From NCBI RefSeq assembly GCF_034008315.1, contig NZ_CP125377.1, forward strand, positions 2,058,001 through 2,122,000: 64,000 nucleotides of DNA, written 5' to 3'. Both the position numbers and the translations under genes were made by a program. Position 1 is the stretch's first letter. The number at the start of each line of letters is the position of its first letter. Positions 35,645 through 44,204 of this stretch are shown piece after piece. This DNA is from Pseudomonas sp. P8_241 (GTDB taxonomy: Bacteria > Pseudomonadota > Gammaproteobacteria > Pseudomonadales > Pseudomonadaceae). The notes under the pieces are model-generated. The model made no database searches and had not been told where the DNA came from. It was given only the letters and a program-made list of their open reading frames with translations.

Positions 35645-36012
35645 GCGTACGCATCAGTCGTCAACATTGGGACGGATTGCTGGGGGAGCTGGATCAGGCG
35701 CGCCGTCAGCGCCATCTCCTGACTTATCGGGCACTGCTGGAGCGTTTGCAGTTGCCGACCCCAGCCATGCAAACCCTGACGGCAGCCCTTGAGCATTTGG
35801 CGGCGCTCGATGCCCGGGCCGAACAGCCGCTGCGCAGTTCGTTGGTGATCAGCCAGGGTGCCAGCCGTTTGCCGCGTACCGGTTTCTTCGAGTGTGTCGA
35901 GCGCCTGGGGCGTTTTTCAGGTCCCTCCGACGGCGTTGCCGCAGCGTCCTGGCATGCGTCGGAAGTGGTGCGGGTATTTGAATACGAATACCCGGAATCG
36001 GCAGAGGCCTGA
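35641..36012 (+). CDS. Hypothetical protein coupled to the HTH regulator
   Basis: A 123-residue soluble protein starting with GTG inside the GTGA overlap with the regulator. It has an N-terminal helical part (DGLLGELDQARRQRHLLTYRALLERLQLPTPAMQTLTAALEHL) resembling a small DNA- or protein-binding helix bundle, and a C-terminal part with RTGFFECVERLGRFSGP. No family is recognised with confidence. Coupling to the HTH gene suggests joint function; a toxin role was considered but nothing supports it directly. Confidence 0.7.
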   Translation: MSVRISRQHWDGLLGELDQARRQRHLLTYRALLERLQLPTPAMQTLTAALEHLAALDARAEQPLRSSLVISQGASRLPRTGFFECVERLGRFSGPSDGVAAASWHASEVVRVFEYEYPESAEA

Positions 36013-36444
36013 GTGTTTCTGCAATTAAAGGCACGAGCCGGCTATTGGCTCGCGCGCAGGCTGTTTCACTGGTCGTGGTTGGTTCGTCAGCCGCGAGGCT
36101 GGCGCTGGCTCGAAGGCCAGTTCGCCCGTATGGCCAATCTGGGTGATGTCGGCGCTCAGAGCTTCTATGGGCACATCCTGACCTTTCGCGGTGTTGGCCT
36201 CGGTGCTCGTGAGGAAGGGGTGCGCTTGTTGCGTCTGGCGGCCCTGGCGGGGGATGGCAAGGCGGCTTATCAGATGGGCGTGATCAGCTTGGCGGGGACG
36301 CCGGCCAAGGCACCGGATCCGGGTGAGGCGGCGCGGTTCTGGGCGTTGGCTGCAAAGGCCGGACATCCCTTGGCGCCAATCAAATTGAAAGAGCTGCAAA
36401 CTTTCTGCTCCGACGATGACCTGAAATCAGTGCCCCCTCTCTAA
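36013..36444 (+). CDS. Sel1 repeat protein (143 residues)
   Basis: It starts with GTG directly after the previous stop. Residues 35-125 contain two or three Sel1-like repeats (MANLGDVGAQSFYGHILTFRGV, LAALAGDGKAAYQMGVISLAG, WALAAKAGHPLAPIKLKEL). The N-terminus has a basic, tryptophan-rich stretch (LARRLFHWSWLVRQPRGWRWLEG). Sel1 repeats serve as protein-binding scaffolds. It forms a three-gene translational unit with the HTH protein and the hypothetical protein. The short Sel1-like protein at 21005 is a possible relative. Confidence 0.8.
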   Translation: MFLQLKARAGYWLARRLFHWSWLVRQPRGWRWLEGQFARMANLGDVGAQSFYGHILTFRGVGLGAREEGVRLLRLAALAGDGKAAYQMGVISLAGTPAKAPDPGEAARFWALAAKAGHPLAPIKLKELQTFCSDDDLKSVPPL

Positions 36445-36561
36445 CCGGTCTGTTCAGAAAGGCTGCTGATCGGCTGGAGCAGGCTGTGCAAACCGCTGAG
36501 CCAGGATTGAGCTCAAGCACTCAGCTGTTCGGTGGGGGCATGGCGATTTCTGGCAAAAAAA

Positions 36562-36600
36562 AGACCGGGGGTGCCTTTGATATCAAAAGCACGCCCAGTC
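36562..36600 (-). terminator. Terminator of prc
   Basis: On the minus strand GACTGGGCGTGCTTTT pairs with AAAGGCACCCCCGGTC around GATATC and is followed by T8, about 65 nt after the prc stop. Confidence 0.85.
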
Positions 36601-36665
36601 CCGTATTACACAGCACAACGATGATTATTTGATGACGCTCCGAGGAGCGTCGACATCAATTGCCG

Positions 36666-38780
36666 TTAGTGCTTGGCCACTGCCGTATTGAGTTTCAGGT
36701 AGTCCAGCAGGATCCGCCCGGTTTCGCTCAGGTAGGCATCGTCTTCTGGCTTGGTCTTGTCATCCTCGGCCGCGATCGCATCCTCGTCTTCTTTCTTCAG
36801 CTCTTTGAGCGGTTCTTCGCCCTTGGCCTTGCGACGGATGTTTTCCATGACCAGTTGCTTGGCTTCGATGTCGGCGTGTTGGGCACGACGTTCGGCTTCG
36901 TTGAGGCTGACGGTTTTCTCGGACATCAGCTTCTGCGCCAGTGCCAGTTTGTCGCGGATGAACACGAACTCCGCGTCCTTGGCTGTACGTACGTCATGCT
37001 CGGATTTGAGCTGCGAAAGGTACGGCTTGAACGGGTCGGCCGCTGGCTTGATGGCGGCGCGGATGGTGTCCCACGGCATGGCTTCCGGCAGGGCACTTTC
37101 ACCGATTTCCTTGGTGTCGATGATCGACGGGTAGTCGATGTCCGGCAAGACGCCTTGATGCTGAGTGCTCTGGCCGGAAACCCGGTAAAACTTGGCCAGG
37201 GTCAGCTTCAGTTCGCCATGGTTGAGCGGCTGAATGGTCTGCACGGTGCCTTTGCCGAAGGTCTGGCCGCCGATGATCAATGCGCGGTGATAGTCCTGCA
37301 TGGCGCCGGCGAAAATCTCCGAAGCCGAGGCGGACAAGCGGTTGACCAGCAACGCCATCGGGCCCTTGTAGAACGCCCCCGGGTTTTCATCTTCAAGTAC
37401 ATCGACGCGCCCATCGGCGTTACGCACGAGCACGGTCGGCCCTTTGTCGATGAACAGGCTGGTCAGCTCGGTGGCCTCTTGCAAGGAACCGCCGCCATTG
37501 TTGCGCAGGTCGATGACGACGCCGTCGACTTTGTCTTTCTGCAACTCGGTCAGCAGCTTCTTGACGTCGCGGGTGGTGCTCTTGTAATCCGGGTCGCCAG
37601 CGCGAAAGGCTTTGAAGTCCAGGTAGAAGGCCGGGATCTCGATGACGCCGAGCTTGTAGTCCTTGCCGTCCTGTTTCAGGTTCAGCACCGACTTCTTCAC
37701 GGCCTGGTCTTCAAGTTTTACCGCTTCGCGAGTGATCGGCACGATCTTGCTGGTCTGGTCGTTCGGCGCATTGCTGGCCGGGATCACTTCCAGGCGGACC
37801 ACGGTGCCTTTCGGGCCACGGATCAGCTTGACCACTTCGTCCAGACGCCAGCCCACCACATCGACCATTTCTTTGTTGCCCTGGGCAACGCCGATGATCT
37901 TGTCGGCCGGAGCAACCTGCTTGGTCTTGTCGGCAGGGCCTGCCGGCACCAGGCGCACGACTTTCACCTGGTCGTTGTCGCTCTGCAACACCGCGCCGAT
38001 GCCTTCCAGGGACAGGCTCATGTTGATGTCGAAGTTTTCCGCGTTATCCGGCGACAGATAGTTGGTGTGCGGGTCGTAGGACATGGCGAAGGTGTTGATG
38101 TACGCCTGGAAGATGTCTTCCGCGCGAGTCTGGTCCAGGCGCGCCAACTGGTTCTTGTAGCGCTTGGTCAGGGTTTCCTGGATCTGCTTGGAGTCTTTGC
38201 CGGCGATCTTCATGCGCAGGACTTCGTCCTTGACGCGTTTGCGCCACAGGTCATCGAGCTCTGCGGTGGACTTGAGCCACGAGGCGTCCTTGCGGTCGAT
38301 CAGCAAGGTTTCCTTGGTGGTGAAGTCGATCTTGTCGACGCCTTTGTTCAGCTCGGCAAGGGCGAAGTCCAGACGCGCCTTGACGCGGTCCAGATAGCGC
38401 TTGTAGATGGTGAAGCCGGCGTTGAGGTCGCCGCTTTTGAGGAAGTCGTCGAACTGCGTCTTCCACTTGTCGAATTCGGCAATGTCGCTGGCCATGAAAT
38501 AGCTGCGCGACGGATCCAGCAGCTTGAGGTAGCTGTCGTAGATGATCACCGAGCGCGCGTCATCGAGTGGTGGCTTGCTGTAGTGGTGGCGCTTGAGCAA
38601 CTCCACGACGTTCAGGCTGGCGATCACTTCGTCACGATCGGGCTGAAGCTTGTCCCAGCTATTGGCTGCGAATGTATTGCTCGACATCGGCAGCAAGCCG
38701 ATACCAATGAATAAGGCGAGGGCGGTGCTGGGGAACAAATGCTTCATGCTGATTCGACGCGGGGACAATTGATAACGCAT
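36666..38780 (-). CDS. prc: C-terminal processing protease Prc (Tsp)
   Basis: A 704-residue periplasmic S41 protease. After a signal peptide (LFPSTALALFIGIGLLPMSSNTFA) come a helical N-terminal domain, a PDZ domain (about 245-330), the protease core with the catalytic Ser in LSASASEIFAGAM and Lys in GGQTFGKGTVQ, and a C-terminal DUF3340 region. It degrades proteins with nonpolar C-termini and trims cell-wall factors. An internal ATG at 38747 would give a 693-residue form whose signal peptide begins at Met directly; no ribosome site decides between them. Confidence 0.94.
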   Translation of the reverse strand: MRYQLSPRRISMKHLFPSTALALFIGIGLLPMSSNTFAANSWDKLQPDRDEVIASLNVVELLKRHHYSKPPLDDARSVIIYDSYLKLLDPSRSYFMASDIAEFDKWKTQFDDFLKSGDLNAGFTIYKRYLDRVKARLDFALAELNKGVDKIDFTTKETLLIDRKDASWLKSTAELDDLWRKRVKDEVLRMKIAGKDSKQIQETLTKRYKNQLARLDQTRAEDIFQAYINTFAMSYDPHTNYLSPDNAENFDINMSLSLEGIGAVLQSDNDQVKVVRLVPAGPADKTKQVAPADKIIGVAQGNKEMVDVVGWRLDEVVKLIRGPKGTVVRLEVIPASNAPNDQTSKIVPITREAVKLEDQAVKKSVLNLKQDGKDYKLGVIEIPAFYLDFKAFRAGDPDYKSTTRDVKKLLTELQKDKVDGVVIDLRNNGGGSLQEATELTSLFIDKGPTVLVRNADGRVDVLEDENPGAFYKGPMALLVNRLSASASEIFAGAMQDYHRALIIGGQTFGKGTVQTIQPLNHGELKLTLAKFYRVSGQSTQHQGVLPDIDYPSIIDTKEIGESALPEAMPWDTIRAAIKPAADPFKPYLSQLKSEHDVRTAKDAEFVFIRDKLALAQKLMSEKTVSLNEAERRAQHADIEAKQLVMENIRRKAKGEEPLKELKKEDEDAIAAEDDKTKPEDDAYLSETGRILLDYLKLNTAVAKH

Positions 38781-38832
38781 ATTAGGCCGTCTTTGAAGTC
38801 GCCGGTTCTTTGGGAGCCGGTCGCATAATGCA

Positions 38833-38860
38833 AAAAGCCCGGCGCTATAGCTTCGGGCTC
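38833..38860. promoter_or_regulatory. Hairpin between prc and the quinone oxidoreductase gene
   Basis: AGCCCGGCGCTATAGCTTCGGGCT: the arms AGCCCG/CGGGCT surround an inner GC-TATA-GC. On the minus strand it is followed by T5 and so looks like a terminator read toward prc, although no gene precedes it on that strand. It may block antisense transcription or act in the prc leader. Confidence 0.4.
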
Positions 38861-38885
38861 AGTCCAGACTCACTATGGAGGCACT

Positions 38886-39848
38886 GTGAAAGCATTGCAA
38901 GGCGTTGACGGTCAAGTGGTGTGGGTTGATGAGCCGAGTCCTACGTGCGATGTAGGGCAAGTTCGCATTCGAGTGTCGGCAGCAGGTCTCAATCGCGCCG
39001 ATTTGTTGCAGAAAGCAGGCCTTTATCCGCCCCCGCCAGGGGCAAGCCAAGTGCTCGGTCTAGAGTGTTCGGGGGTGATCAGCGAGGTCGGCCCGGGAAC
39101 GTCATGGAAGGTGGGCGATCGGGTTTGCGCCTTGCTGGCCGGGGGTGGGATGGCCGAAGAGGTGGTTGTCGACGGGCGGCATGTGCTGCCGGTTCCCGAC
39201 GCAATGACATTGATCGAGGCGGCGGCATTGCCTGAGGTTTATGCAACAGTCTGGCTGAATTTGTTTCAACTGGCTGCGCTCAAACCCGGTCAGAAAGTTC
39301 TGCTGCACGCCGGGGCAAGTGGAATCGGTTCAGCGGCCATTCAGCTGTGCAAGGCGTTTGGTAACCCGTGTTGGGTCAGCGTCGGGTCCGCAGAGCGTCT
39401 GGCGTATTGCGAGGCACTGGGGGCGCAGGGCGGTGTGGTGCGCAACGGTGATCTGGAAAGTCTCAGGGATCTCGGACCGTTCGATGTGATCCTCGACCCG
39501 GTGGGCGGCAATTACGCGTCGCTGAACCTCAAACTCCTGGCTCAGGACGGGCGTTGGGTGCTGATCGGATTGATGGGCGGGCGCGAGGCCAAGCTCGATC
39601 TTGCTCAGGTGCTGGCCAAGCGTGTGCAATTGCTGGGCTCAACCTTGCGCACTCGCGATGATCAGTTCAAGGCTGATCTGTTCAGTGATTTGAGCCAGCA
39701 TGTCTGGCCGTTGTTTGCCGAAGGGCGGTTGAGTCCGCAATTGGCCAGGACTTTTGCGATCAAGGATGCGGAGGCCGCGTTTGCCGAGTTGGCGAGTAAC
39801 AACGTGGCGGGGAAAGTGGTGTTGGTGATTGATGAAAGCCTGAGCTGA
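38886..39848 (+). CDS. NAD(P)H quinone oxidoreductase (zinc-less MDR family, PIG3-like)
   Basis: This 320-residue medium-chain reductase has the GroES-like part (AGLNRADLLQKAGLYPPPPGASQVLGLECSGVI) and the nucleotide-binding part with VLLHAGASGIGSAAIQLCKAFG. The zinc-binding residues of alcohol dehydrogenases are absent, as in quinone oxidoreductases. It reduces quinones or related enones with NADPH. GGAGG precedes the start at 38886. It diverges from prc. The physiological substrate is unknown. Confidence 0.9.
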   Translation: MKALQGVDGQVVWVDEPSPTCDVGQVRIRVSAAGLNRADLLQKAGLYPPPPGASQVLGLECSGVISEVGPGTSWKVGDRVCALLAGGGMAEEVVVDGRHVLPVPDAMTLIEAAALPEVYATVWLNLFQLAALKPGQKVLLHAGASGIGSAAIQLCKAFGNPCWVSVGSAERLAYCEALGAQGGVVRNGDLESLRDLGPFDVILDPVGGNYASLNLKLLAQDGRWVLIGLMGGREAKLDLAQVLAKRVQLLGSTLRTRDDQFKADLFSDLSQHVWPLFAEGRLSPQLARTFAIKDAEAAFAELASNNVAGKVVLVIDESLS

Positions 39849-39859
39849 CAACACTGGAC

Positions 39860-39953
39860 CTGTAGGAGCGCGGCTTGCCCGCGAAGACGTCGTGTCAGTC
39901 AATGGATCGTTGAATGACACACCGCTTTCGCTGGCAAGCCAGCTCCTACAGGT
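39860..39953. repeat. REP doublet between convergent genes
   Basis: TGTAGGAGCGCGGCTTGCCCGCGAAG and CGCTTTCGCTGGCAAGCCAGCTCCTACAGG, inverted and about 45 nt apart. The two halves differ (GCGCGGCTTGCCCGCG against GCTGGCTTGCCAGCG). Confidence 0.88.
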
Positions 39954-39959
39954 TTCGGG

Positions 39960-40613
39960 TTACTTCCAGTGATGGATCGGCCAGCCAGCTTTTTCGGCGT
40001 GCTCGAGCAACACCGGATCAGGGTTGACCACATGCGGGTAATCCACCTTCAGCAACAGCGGTAGATCATTGCGTGAGTCGGAATAGAAACTCGCGCCTTC
40101 AAGGTTTTCCTCTTCTGCATCCAGCCATTCCAGCAAACGGGTGATCTTGCCTTCGCGGTAGGTCAGGGTGCCGACGGTATGGCCGCTGTAAACCCCGTGG
40201 GCGACTTCCAGTTCGATGCCGAGGATCTCGTCGATACCCAGGCGCTCGGCGATGGGGCCGACCAGGTGGGTGCCCGAAGCGGAGATCACCAGAATCCGGT
40301 CACCAGCCTTGCGGTGCGCCGCAATGGTTTTGGTGGCGTCGCTGAAAATGATCGGTTCGATGAAGTCTTCAACCCAAGGCCCAACCAAATGCTCTACTTC
40401 GGCGGGGGTACGTCCGATCAACGGTTCCAGGCTGAAGGCCATGTAGTCCTCCATCGCCAGGTGGCCCCGGCCGTAGGCGTCCATCAATTCCTTGTCGCGA
40501 CTCAGGAACGATTCACCGTCGACCCAGCCGAGGCGGACCATTTGTTCGCTCCACAGCGAAGCACAGTCGCCGTGGATCAGGGTTTCGTCCAGATCAAAAA
40601 TTGCCAGGGCCAT
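39960..40613 (-). CDS. HAD-IB family phosphatase
   Basis: This 217-residue HAD hydrolase has motif I FDLDETLIHGD at residues 5-15, motif II VISASGTH, and motif III/IV FYSDSRNDLPLLL. The SerB/CicA-like IB group removes phosphate from small phosphorylated compounds or serine phosphate analogues. It begins 34 nt after the ATPase gene of the organophosphorus transport operon and is on the same strand, so it probably dephosphorylates a product of that pathway. The substrate is inferred only from position. Confidence 0.88.
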   Translation of the reverse strand: MALAIFDLDETLIHGDCASLWSEQMVRLGWVDGESFLSRDKELMDAYGRGHLAMEDYMAFSLEPLIGRTPAEVEHLVGPWVEDFIEPIIFSDATKTIAAHRKAGDRILVISASGTHLVGPIAERLGIDEILGIELEVAHGVYSGHTVGTLTYREGKITRLLEWLDAEEENLEGASFYSDSRNDLPLLLKVDYPHVVNPDPVLLEHAEKAGWPIHHWK

Positions 40614-40647
40614 CAGTGCAGTTCTCTCTTCAGCGTCAGCAAAGTCA

Positions 40648-41637
40648 TCAGGCTACCTCACACAGGGCCGTCGGATCGATGGAAAGCGCCAGGCGCTGAC
40701 CGTCGGGATGCAGGTCGGCCGCCGAGCGATTGAGTACGTCCACGACCAATTCCACGCCCCGGGCTTCTACCCGGTAGCGAATCACGTTACCCAGCAAGCT
40801 ATGGCTGCGCACTTGCGCGTCCAGTTCGCCGTTAAGACTCAACTCGATGGCCTCCGGGCGAATCGCGATGCGCTTGCTGATCGGTCGTTGCAGCAGTTTC
40901 GAGGCACTGTCGGCGTCCAGCAGGTTGTAGTTGCCGATGAAGCCTGCCGCGAACACATCCACGGGGGCAGTGTAGAGGGTTTCAGCATCGCCGCTTTGTA
41001 CGATCTTTCCCTGATTCATCAGGAAAATCCGGTCAGACATCGTCAGGGCTTCTTCCTGATCGTGTGTGACGAAAATCGTGGTCAGGCCCAGCTCGCGCTG
41101 AATCTGACGGATTTGTTCGCGCAAGTGTTTGCGAATTCGCGCATCCAGGGCCGACAGCGGCTCATCCAGCAGCAACAGGCGTGGTCGGGTCACCAACGAG
41201 CGGGCGAGGGCGACGCGTTGGCACTGGCCGCCCGAGAGCTGATGAGGGTAACGCGCGGCGAACTCATTGAGCTCCACCAGTCTGAGCACTTCGGCGACGC
41301 GTTTCTGGCTGTCATCGGCATTGACCTTTTGCATGCGCAGACCGAAGGCGACGTTCTGCTCCACGGTCATGTTGGGGAACAGCGCATAGCTCTGGAACAC
41401 CATGCCGATTCCGCGTTTTTGCGGGCTCAACGGCACGAGATCGAGATCATCGAGCAGGATTTTGCCGCCATCGACCGAAGTCAGACCGGCAATGCAGCGC
41501 AGCAGCGTCGACTTGCCGCAGCCGGATGGGCCGAGCAGGGTGACAAATTCGCCTTTTTGTATTTCGCAATTGATGTCGCTGAACACCGTGGTGCCCGCGT
41601 AATTTTTCTGAAGATGTTGGACGCTGACATAGCTCAT
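40648..41637 (-). CDS. ABC transporter ATP-binding protein (PotA/PhnT-like)
   Basis: A 329-residue ATPase with Walker A GPSGCGKSTLLR (about 35-46), signature LSGGQCQRVALARSL and Walker B LLLLDEPLSALD, plus a C-terminal TOBE-like domain (IRPEAIELSLNGELDAQVRSHSLLGNVIRYRV). It belongs to the iron/spermidine/phosphonate importer group. The start overlaps the second permease by 4 nt. It is presumed to energise the two permeases encoded directly upstream. Confidence 0.94.
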   Translation of the reverse strand: MSYVSVQHLQKNYAGTTVFSDINCEIQKGEFVTLLGPSGCGKSTLLRCIAGLTSVDGGKILLDDLDLVPLSPQKRGIGMVFQSYALFPNMTVEQNVAFGLRMQKVNADDSQKRVAEVLRLVELNEFAARYPHQLSGGQCQRVALARSLVTRPRLLLLDEPLSALDARIRKHLREQIRQIQRELGLTTIFVTHDQEEALTMSDRIFLMNQGKIVQSGDAETLYTAPVDVFAAGFIGNYNLLDADSASKLLQRPISKRIAIRPEAIELSLNGELDAQVRSHSLLGNVIRYRVEARGVELVVDVLNRSAADLHPDGQRLALSIDPTALCEVA

Positions 41638-42434
41638 TCGCTTTTGTCCCTGTTCAAGATATTGGCGATCCAGGTCAGAACCAGCACAAAGAAGAAGTAG
41701 GAAATCACCAGCGCACTGGTGAAATGGCCGCTGCTGTTGCGCATGTTATTGAGATAGACCTGCAGGGTTTCGTAGCGGGTGCCGACGAGGATGTTGGCGA
41801 ACACGAATTCACCAAACAGAAACGAGAACGACAGCAGCAGGGCGACCATCAGGCCCTTGCGCAAATTGGGCAACACCACCAGGAAAGCCGCCTGGAAGGT
41901 GCTGGCACCGAGCAATTGGGCGGCGTCCATCAAGTCGCGCAGGTTGATCGCCTGCAGGTTATTGGTGATCGCCCGGTACATGAACGGCAAAGCCACCGTG
42001 AAGTAACAACCGATCAGGATCCACGGTGTACCCACCATTGCGAAAGGCCCCGATCCGTAGAGCTGCAACAGTCCAACCGATGACACTACGGGCGGTACGG
42101 CGAAGGGCAGCAAAATCAGGATATTCATCAGCACGTCGAGTTTCGGGAAGTGGTAGTGCACGACGAACAGCAGCGGCAGAATCAGCACCACCGACAGAAT
42201 CAGCGCGCCAACGCAGACCAGCAATGATTGACCGAACGCATGCAGAAAGCGCGGATCGCTCCACAACTGGACATACCACTTGAAGGTGAATCCGCTGGGC
42301 AGGATGGTCGCCGACCAACTGCTGGCGACCGAGTAGATCAGCGTGCCGAGCAGTGGCATTAGCAGGATCGCAAACAGCAGATACACCACGATGCGGTGGT
42401 AGACGCCGGCAGGCCCCAGTTCAGCGCGAGACAT
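41634..42434 (-). CDS. ABC transporter permease 2
   Basis: A 266-residue inner-membrane permease with six membrane segments. The EAA-like loop is LMDAAQLLGASTFQAAFLVVLPNLRKGLMVALLLSF. It belongs to the binding-protein-dependent PhnV/PotC/ThiP-type permeases. Its start overlaps the first permease by 14 nt and its stop overlaps the ATPase start, so the three are translationally coupled. With the other permease it probably forms a heterodimeric channel. Confidence 0.92.
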   Translation of the reverse strand: MSRAELGPAGVYHRIVVYLLFAILLMPLLGTLIYSVASSWSATILPSGFTFKWYVQLWSDPRFLHAFGQSLLVCVGALILSVVLILPLLFVVHYHFPKLDVLMNILILLPFAVPPVVSSVGLLQLYGSGPFAMVGTPWILIGCYFTVALPFMYRAITNNLQAINLRDLMDAAQLLGASTFQAAFLVVLPNLRKGLMVALLLSFSFLFGEFVFANILVGTRYETLQVYLNNMRNSSGHFTSALVISYFFFVLVLTWIANILNRDKSE

Positions 42435-43257
42435 GGTAGCTCCTCTTCAGCAGCAACTGATGCACGATGGTTACCAGGGTCATCAAGGCCACCAGCACCA
42501 CGGCCAGGGCACTGGCCAGATTCGGGTCCAGTGAAATGTCCCCCGAGACCATCGCCGCGATTCGGATCGGCAGCACGTTGAAGTTACCGGTGGTCAGGGC
42601 GTACACCGTGGCGTAAGCCCCAAGGGCGTTGGCCAGCAGAATCACGAAGGTGCCGAGCAACGCCGGGGTCAGCACCGGCAGGCCGATGTGCCGCCAGAAC
42701 TGCCAGCCGCTGGCACCGAGCAGCGCGGCGGACTCGCGCCAGTCCTCGCGCAGGGCATCAAAGGCTGGATAGAGCAGCAACACGCCGAGTGGTATCTGGA
42801 AATAGGTGTAGAGAATGATCAGCCCGGTTTTCGAGTACAGGTTGAAATCCTGAATGATTCCGGCCTGCTTGAGCATGATGGTGAAGCTGCCGTTGAAACC
42901 GAGCAGGATGATGAATGCGAAGGCCAGGGGCACGCCGGCGAAGTTGCTGGTCATGTTGGCGAAAGCGTTGACGAAATTGCGCAGCTTCGAATCGACCCGG
43001 CGCAGAGAATAAGCGCCGAGCACTGCGATGATGATCCCGAACACGCTGGACCAGAGGCTGATCTCGAGACTGTACTGGATCGCCTGCAGGTAAAACTTTG
43101 AACTGAAGATCCTGGTGAAATTAGCCAGGCCCCAGCCGAACTCTTCCGATTCCAGGCTGTTGACCATGACCCAGATCAGCGGGGCGATTTCGAACACGAT
43201 AAAGAACAGTGCAAAAGGTACCAGGCACAGGGCTGCCAGGTATTTGCTGCGGGTCAT
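42421..43257 (-). CDS. ABC transporter permease 1
   Basis: A 278-residue permease starting at the ATG 43257 (MTRSKYLAALCLVPFALFFIVFEIAPLIWVM), which gives the usual N-terminal membrane segment; the frame stays open upstream into the hydrolase gene but with unlikely composition. Its EAA loop is FDALREDWRESAALLGASGWQFWRHIGLPVLTPALLGTF. It is the PhnU/PotB-type partner of the second permease. Only 5 nt separate it from the preceding hydrolase gene. Confidence 0.92.
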   Translation of the reverse strand: MTRSKYLAALCLVPFALFFIVFEIAPLIWVMVNSLESEEFGWGLANFTRIFSSKFYLQAIQYSLEISLWSSVFGIIIAVLGAYSLRRVDSKLRNFVNAFANMTSNFAGVPLAFAFIILLGFNGSFTIMLKQAGIIQDFNLYSKTGLIILYTYFQIPLGVLLLYPAFDALREDWRESAALLGASGWQFWRHIGLPVLTPALLGTFVILLANALGAYATVYALTTGNFNVLPIRIAAMVSGDISLDPNLASALAVVLVALMTLVTIVHQLLLKRSYHVSR

Positions 43258-43262
43258 GGGAC

Positions 43263-44069
43263 TCACTTCACAAGCTCCCGGCAGACCGGTTTGTCGTGGG
43301 GCACACCCAACAGTTCGCAAACAGTACCGCAGATGTCGGTCTGCTTCGGTTCGGCCTCGGCATCGAAACTGAAGGCATCCCCGAGGACAAACAACGGCAC
43401 TTCGCGCTCCTCCGGGAGCAAGCCATTGTGGGAGCGGTCGTTGTTCATGCCGTGGTCGGCGGTCACCAATACCTGATAACCGGCGTCGAGCCAGCCTTGC
43501 AGGTAGTCGGCCAGAATAATGTCGGCCGATCGGGCGCTGTTGCGGTACTGCGGGGTGTCGAGGCCGTGCTTGTGCCCGGCGTCGTCGATGTTCATGGGAT
43601 GGATCAGCAAGAAGTTCGGAGCATGGCGCAGGCGCAGGTTCTCGGCGTCGGCGAACAGGTGCGCGTCCGGGTAGTGATCGCTCCAATAGAAATGCCCGTG
43701 CTGGATCGGCAGTGTCGGATCGTCGGTATGACGGTCCCGCGCAGCCACGAAAGGCGAACGGTTATACAGCTCGCTGACCCAGTGGTAGGCCGCCGCCGCA
43801 GTCGTCAGACCGGCCTCGGTGGCGTAATGGTAGATGCTGCGTTGATTGGACAGGCGCGAGACATGGTTGTGGACGATGCCGCTGTCGATTGGGGTGACAC
43901 CGGTCAGGATGCATTCGTACAGCGGCCGTGACAGGGCCGGCAGTTCGCACTGCAGTTTGTAGAGTGCTGCGCGTCCTGCGCCGACGTAGGCCTGCAGGTG
44001 TCCCATGGCGTGGCGGGCGACCTCGTAGTTGAGGCCGTCGAGCACGACAAGGATGACGTTGTGCTTCAT
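43263..44069 (-). CDS. Alkaline phosphatase superfamily hydrolase (nucleotide pyrophosphatase/phosphodiesterase type)
   Basis: This 268-residue protein has the metal site motifs VVLDGL (Asp11), MNIDDAGHKHG, and VTADHGMNND. The nucleophile position aligns with Ser in ALSRPLYECILTG, where NPP enzymes usually have Thr. There is no signal peptide, so it acts in the cytoplasm, likely on an imported phosphodiester, phosphate ester or phosphonate. It lies between the binding-protein and permease genes of the same operon. Which bond it breaks is unknown. Confidence 0.85.
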   Translation of the reverse strand: MKHNVILVVLDGLNYEVARHAMGHLQAYVGAGRAALYKLQCELPALSRPLYECILTGVTPIDSGIVHNHVSRLSNQRSIYHYATEAGLTTAAAAYHWVSELYNRSPFVAARDRHTDDPTLPIQHGHFYWSDHYPDAHLFADAENLRLRHAPNFLLIHPMNIDDAGHKHGLDTPQYRNSARSADIILADYLQGWLDAGYQVLVTADHGMNNDRSHNGLLPEEREVPLFVLGDAFSFDAEAEPKQTDICGTVCELLGVPHDKPVCRELVK

Positions 44070-44108
44070 GGGGAATGGGACTCCGCAAAACGTGAAAAAT
44101 CGTCAAGC

Positions 44109-44197
44109 CTGTAGGAGCCGACTTGCTGGCGAATGCATCGCCGCGGTGATCAAACAGACCGCAGTGTCTGGATCGCCAGCAAGCCGGCTCCTACAGA
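44109..44197. repeat. REP doublet inside the transport operon
   Basis: TGTAGGAGCCGACTTGCTGGCGA and TCGCCAGCAAGCCGGCTCCTACA arms between the binding-protein gene and the hydrolase gene. As a strong stem it may reduce downstream expression relative to the binding protein, as REP sequences do in other transport operons. Confidence 0.85.
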
Positions 44198-44204
44198 TGC
44201 AGCA

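Noticed and set aside
35303..36012. HTH gene plus hypothetical gene considered as a toxin-antitoxin pair
   Set aside because: The second protein has no toxin-like features and the unit continues into a Sel1 gene; only gene order supports it.
36660..38714. 684-codon frame antisense to prc
   Set aside because: It is the shadow of a strongly biased real gene; its Val/Asp/Gln-rich composition is typical of antisense frames in high-GC DNA.
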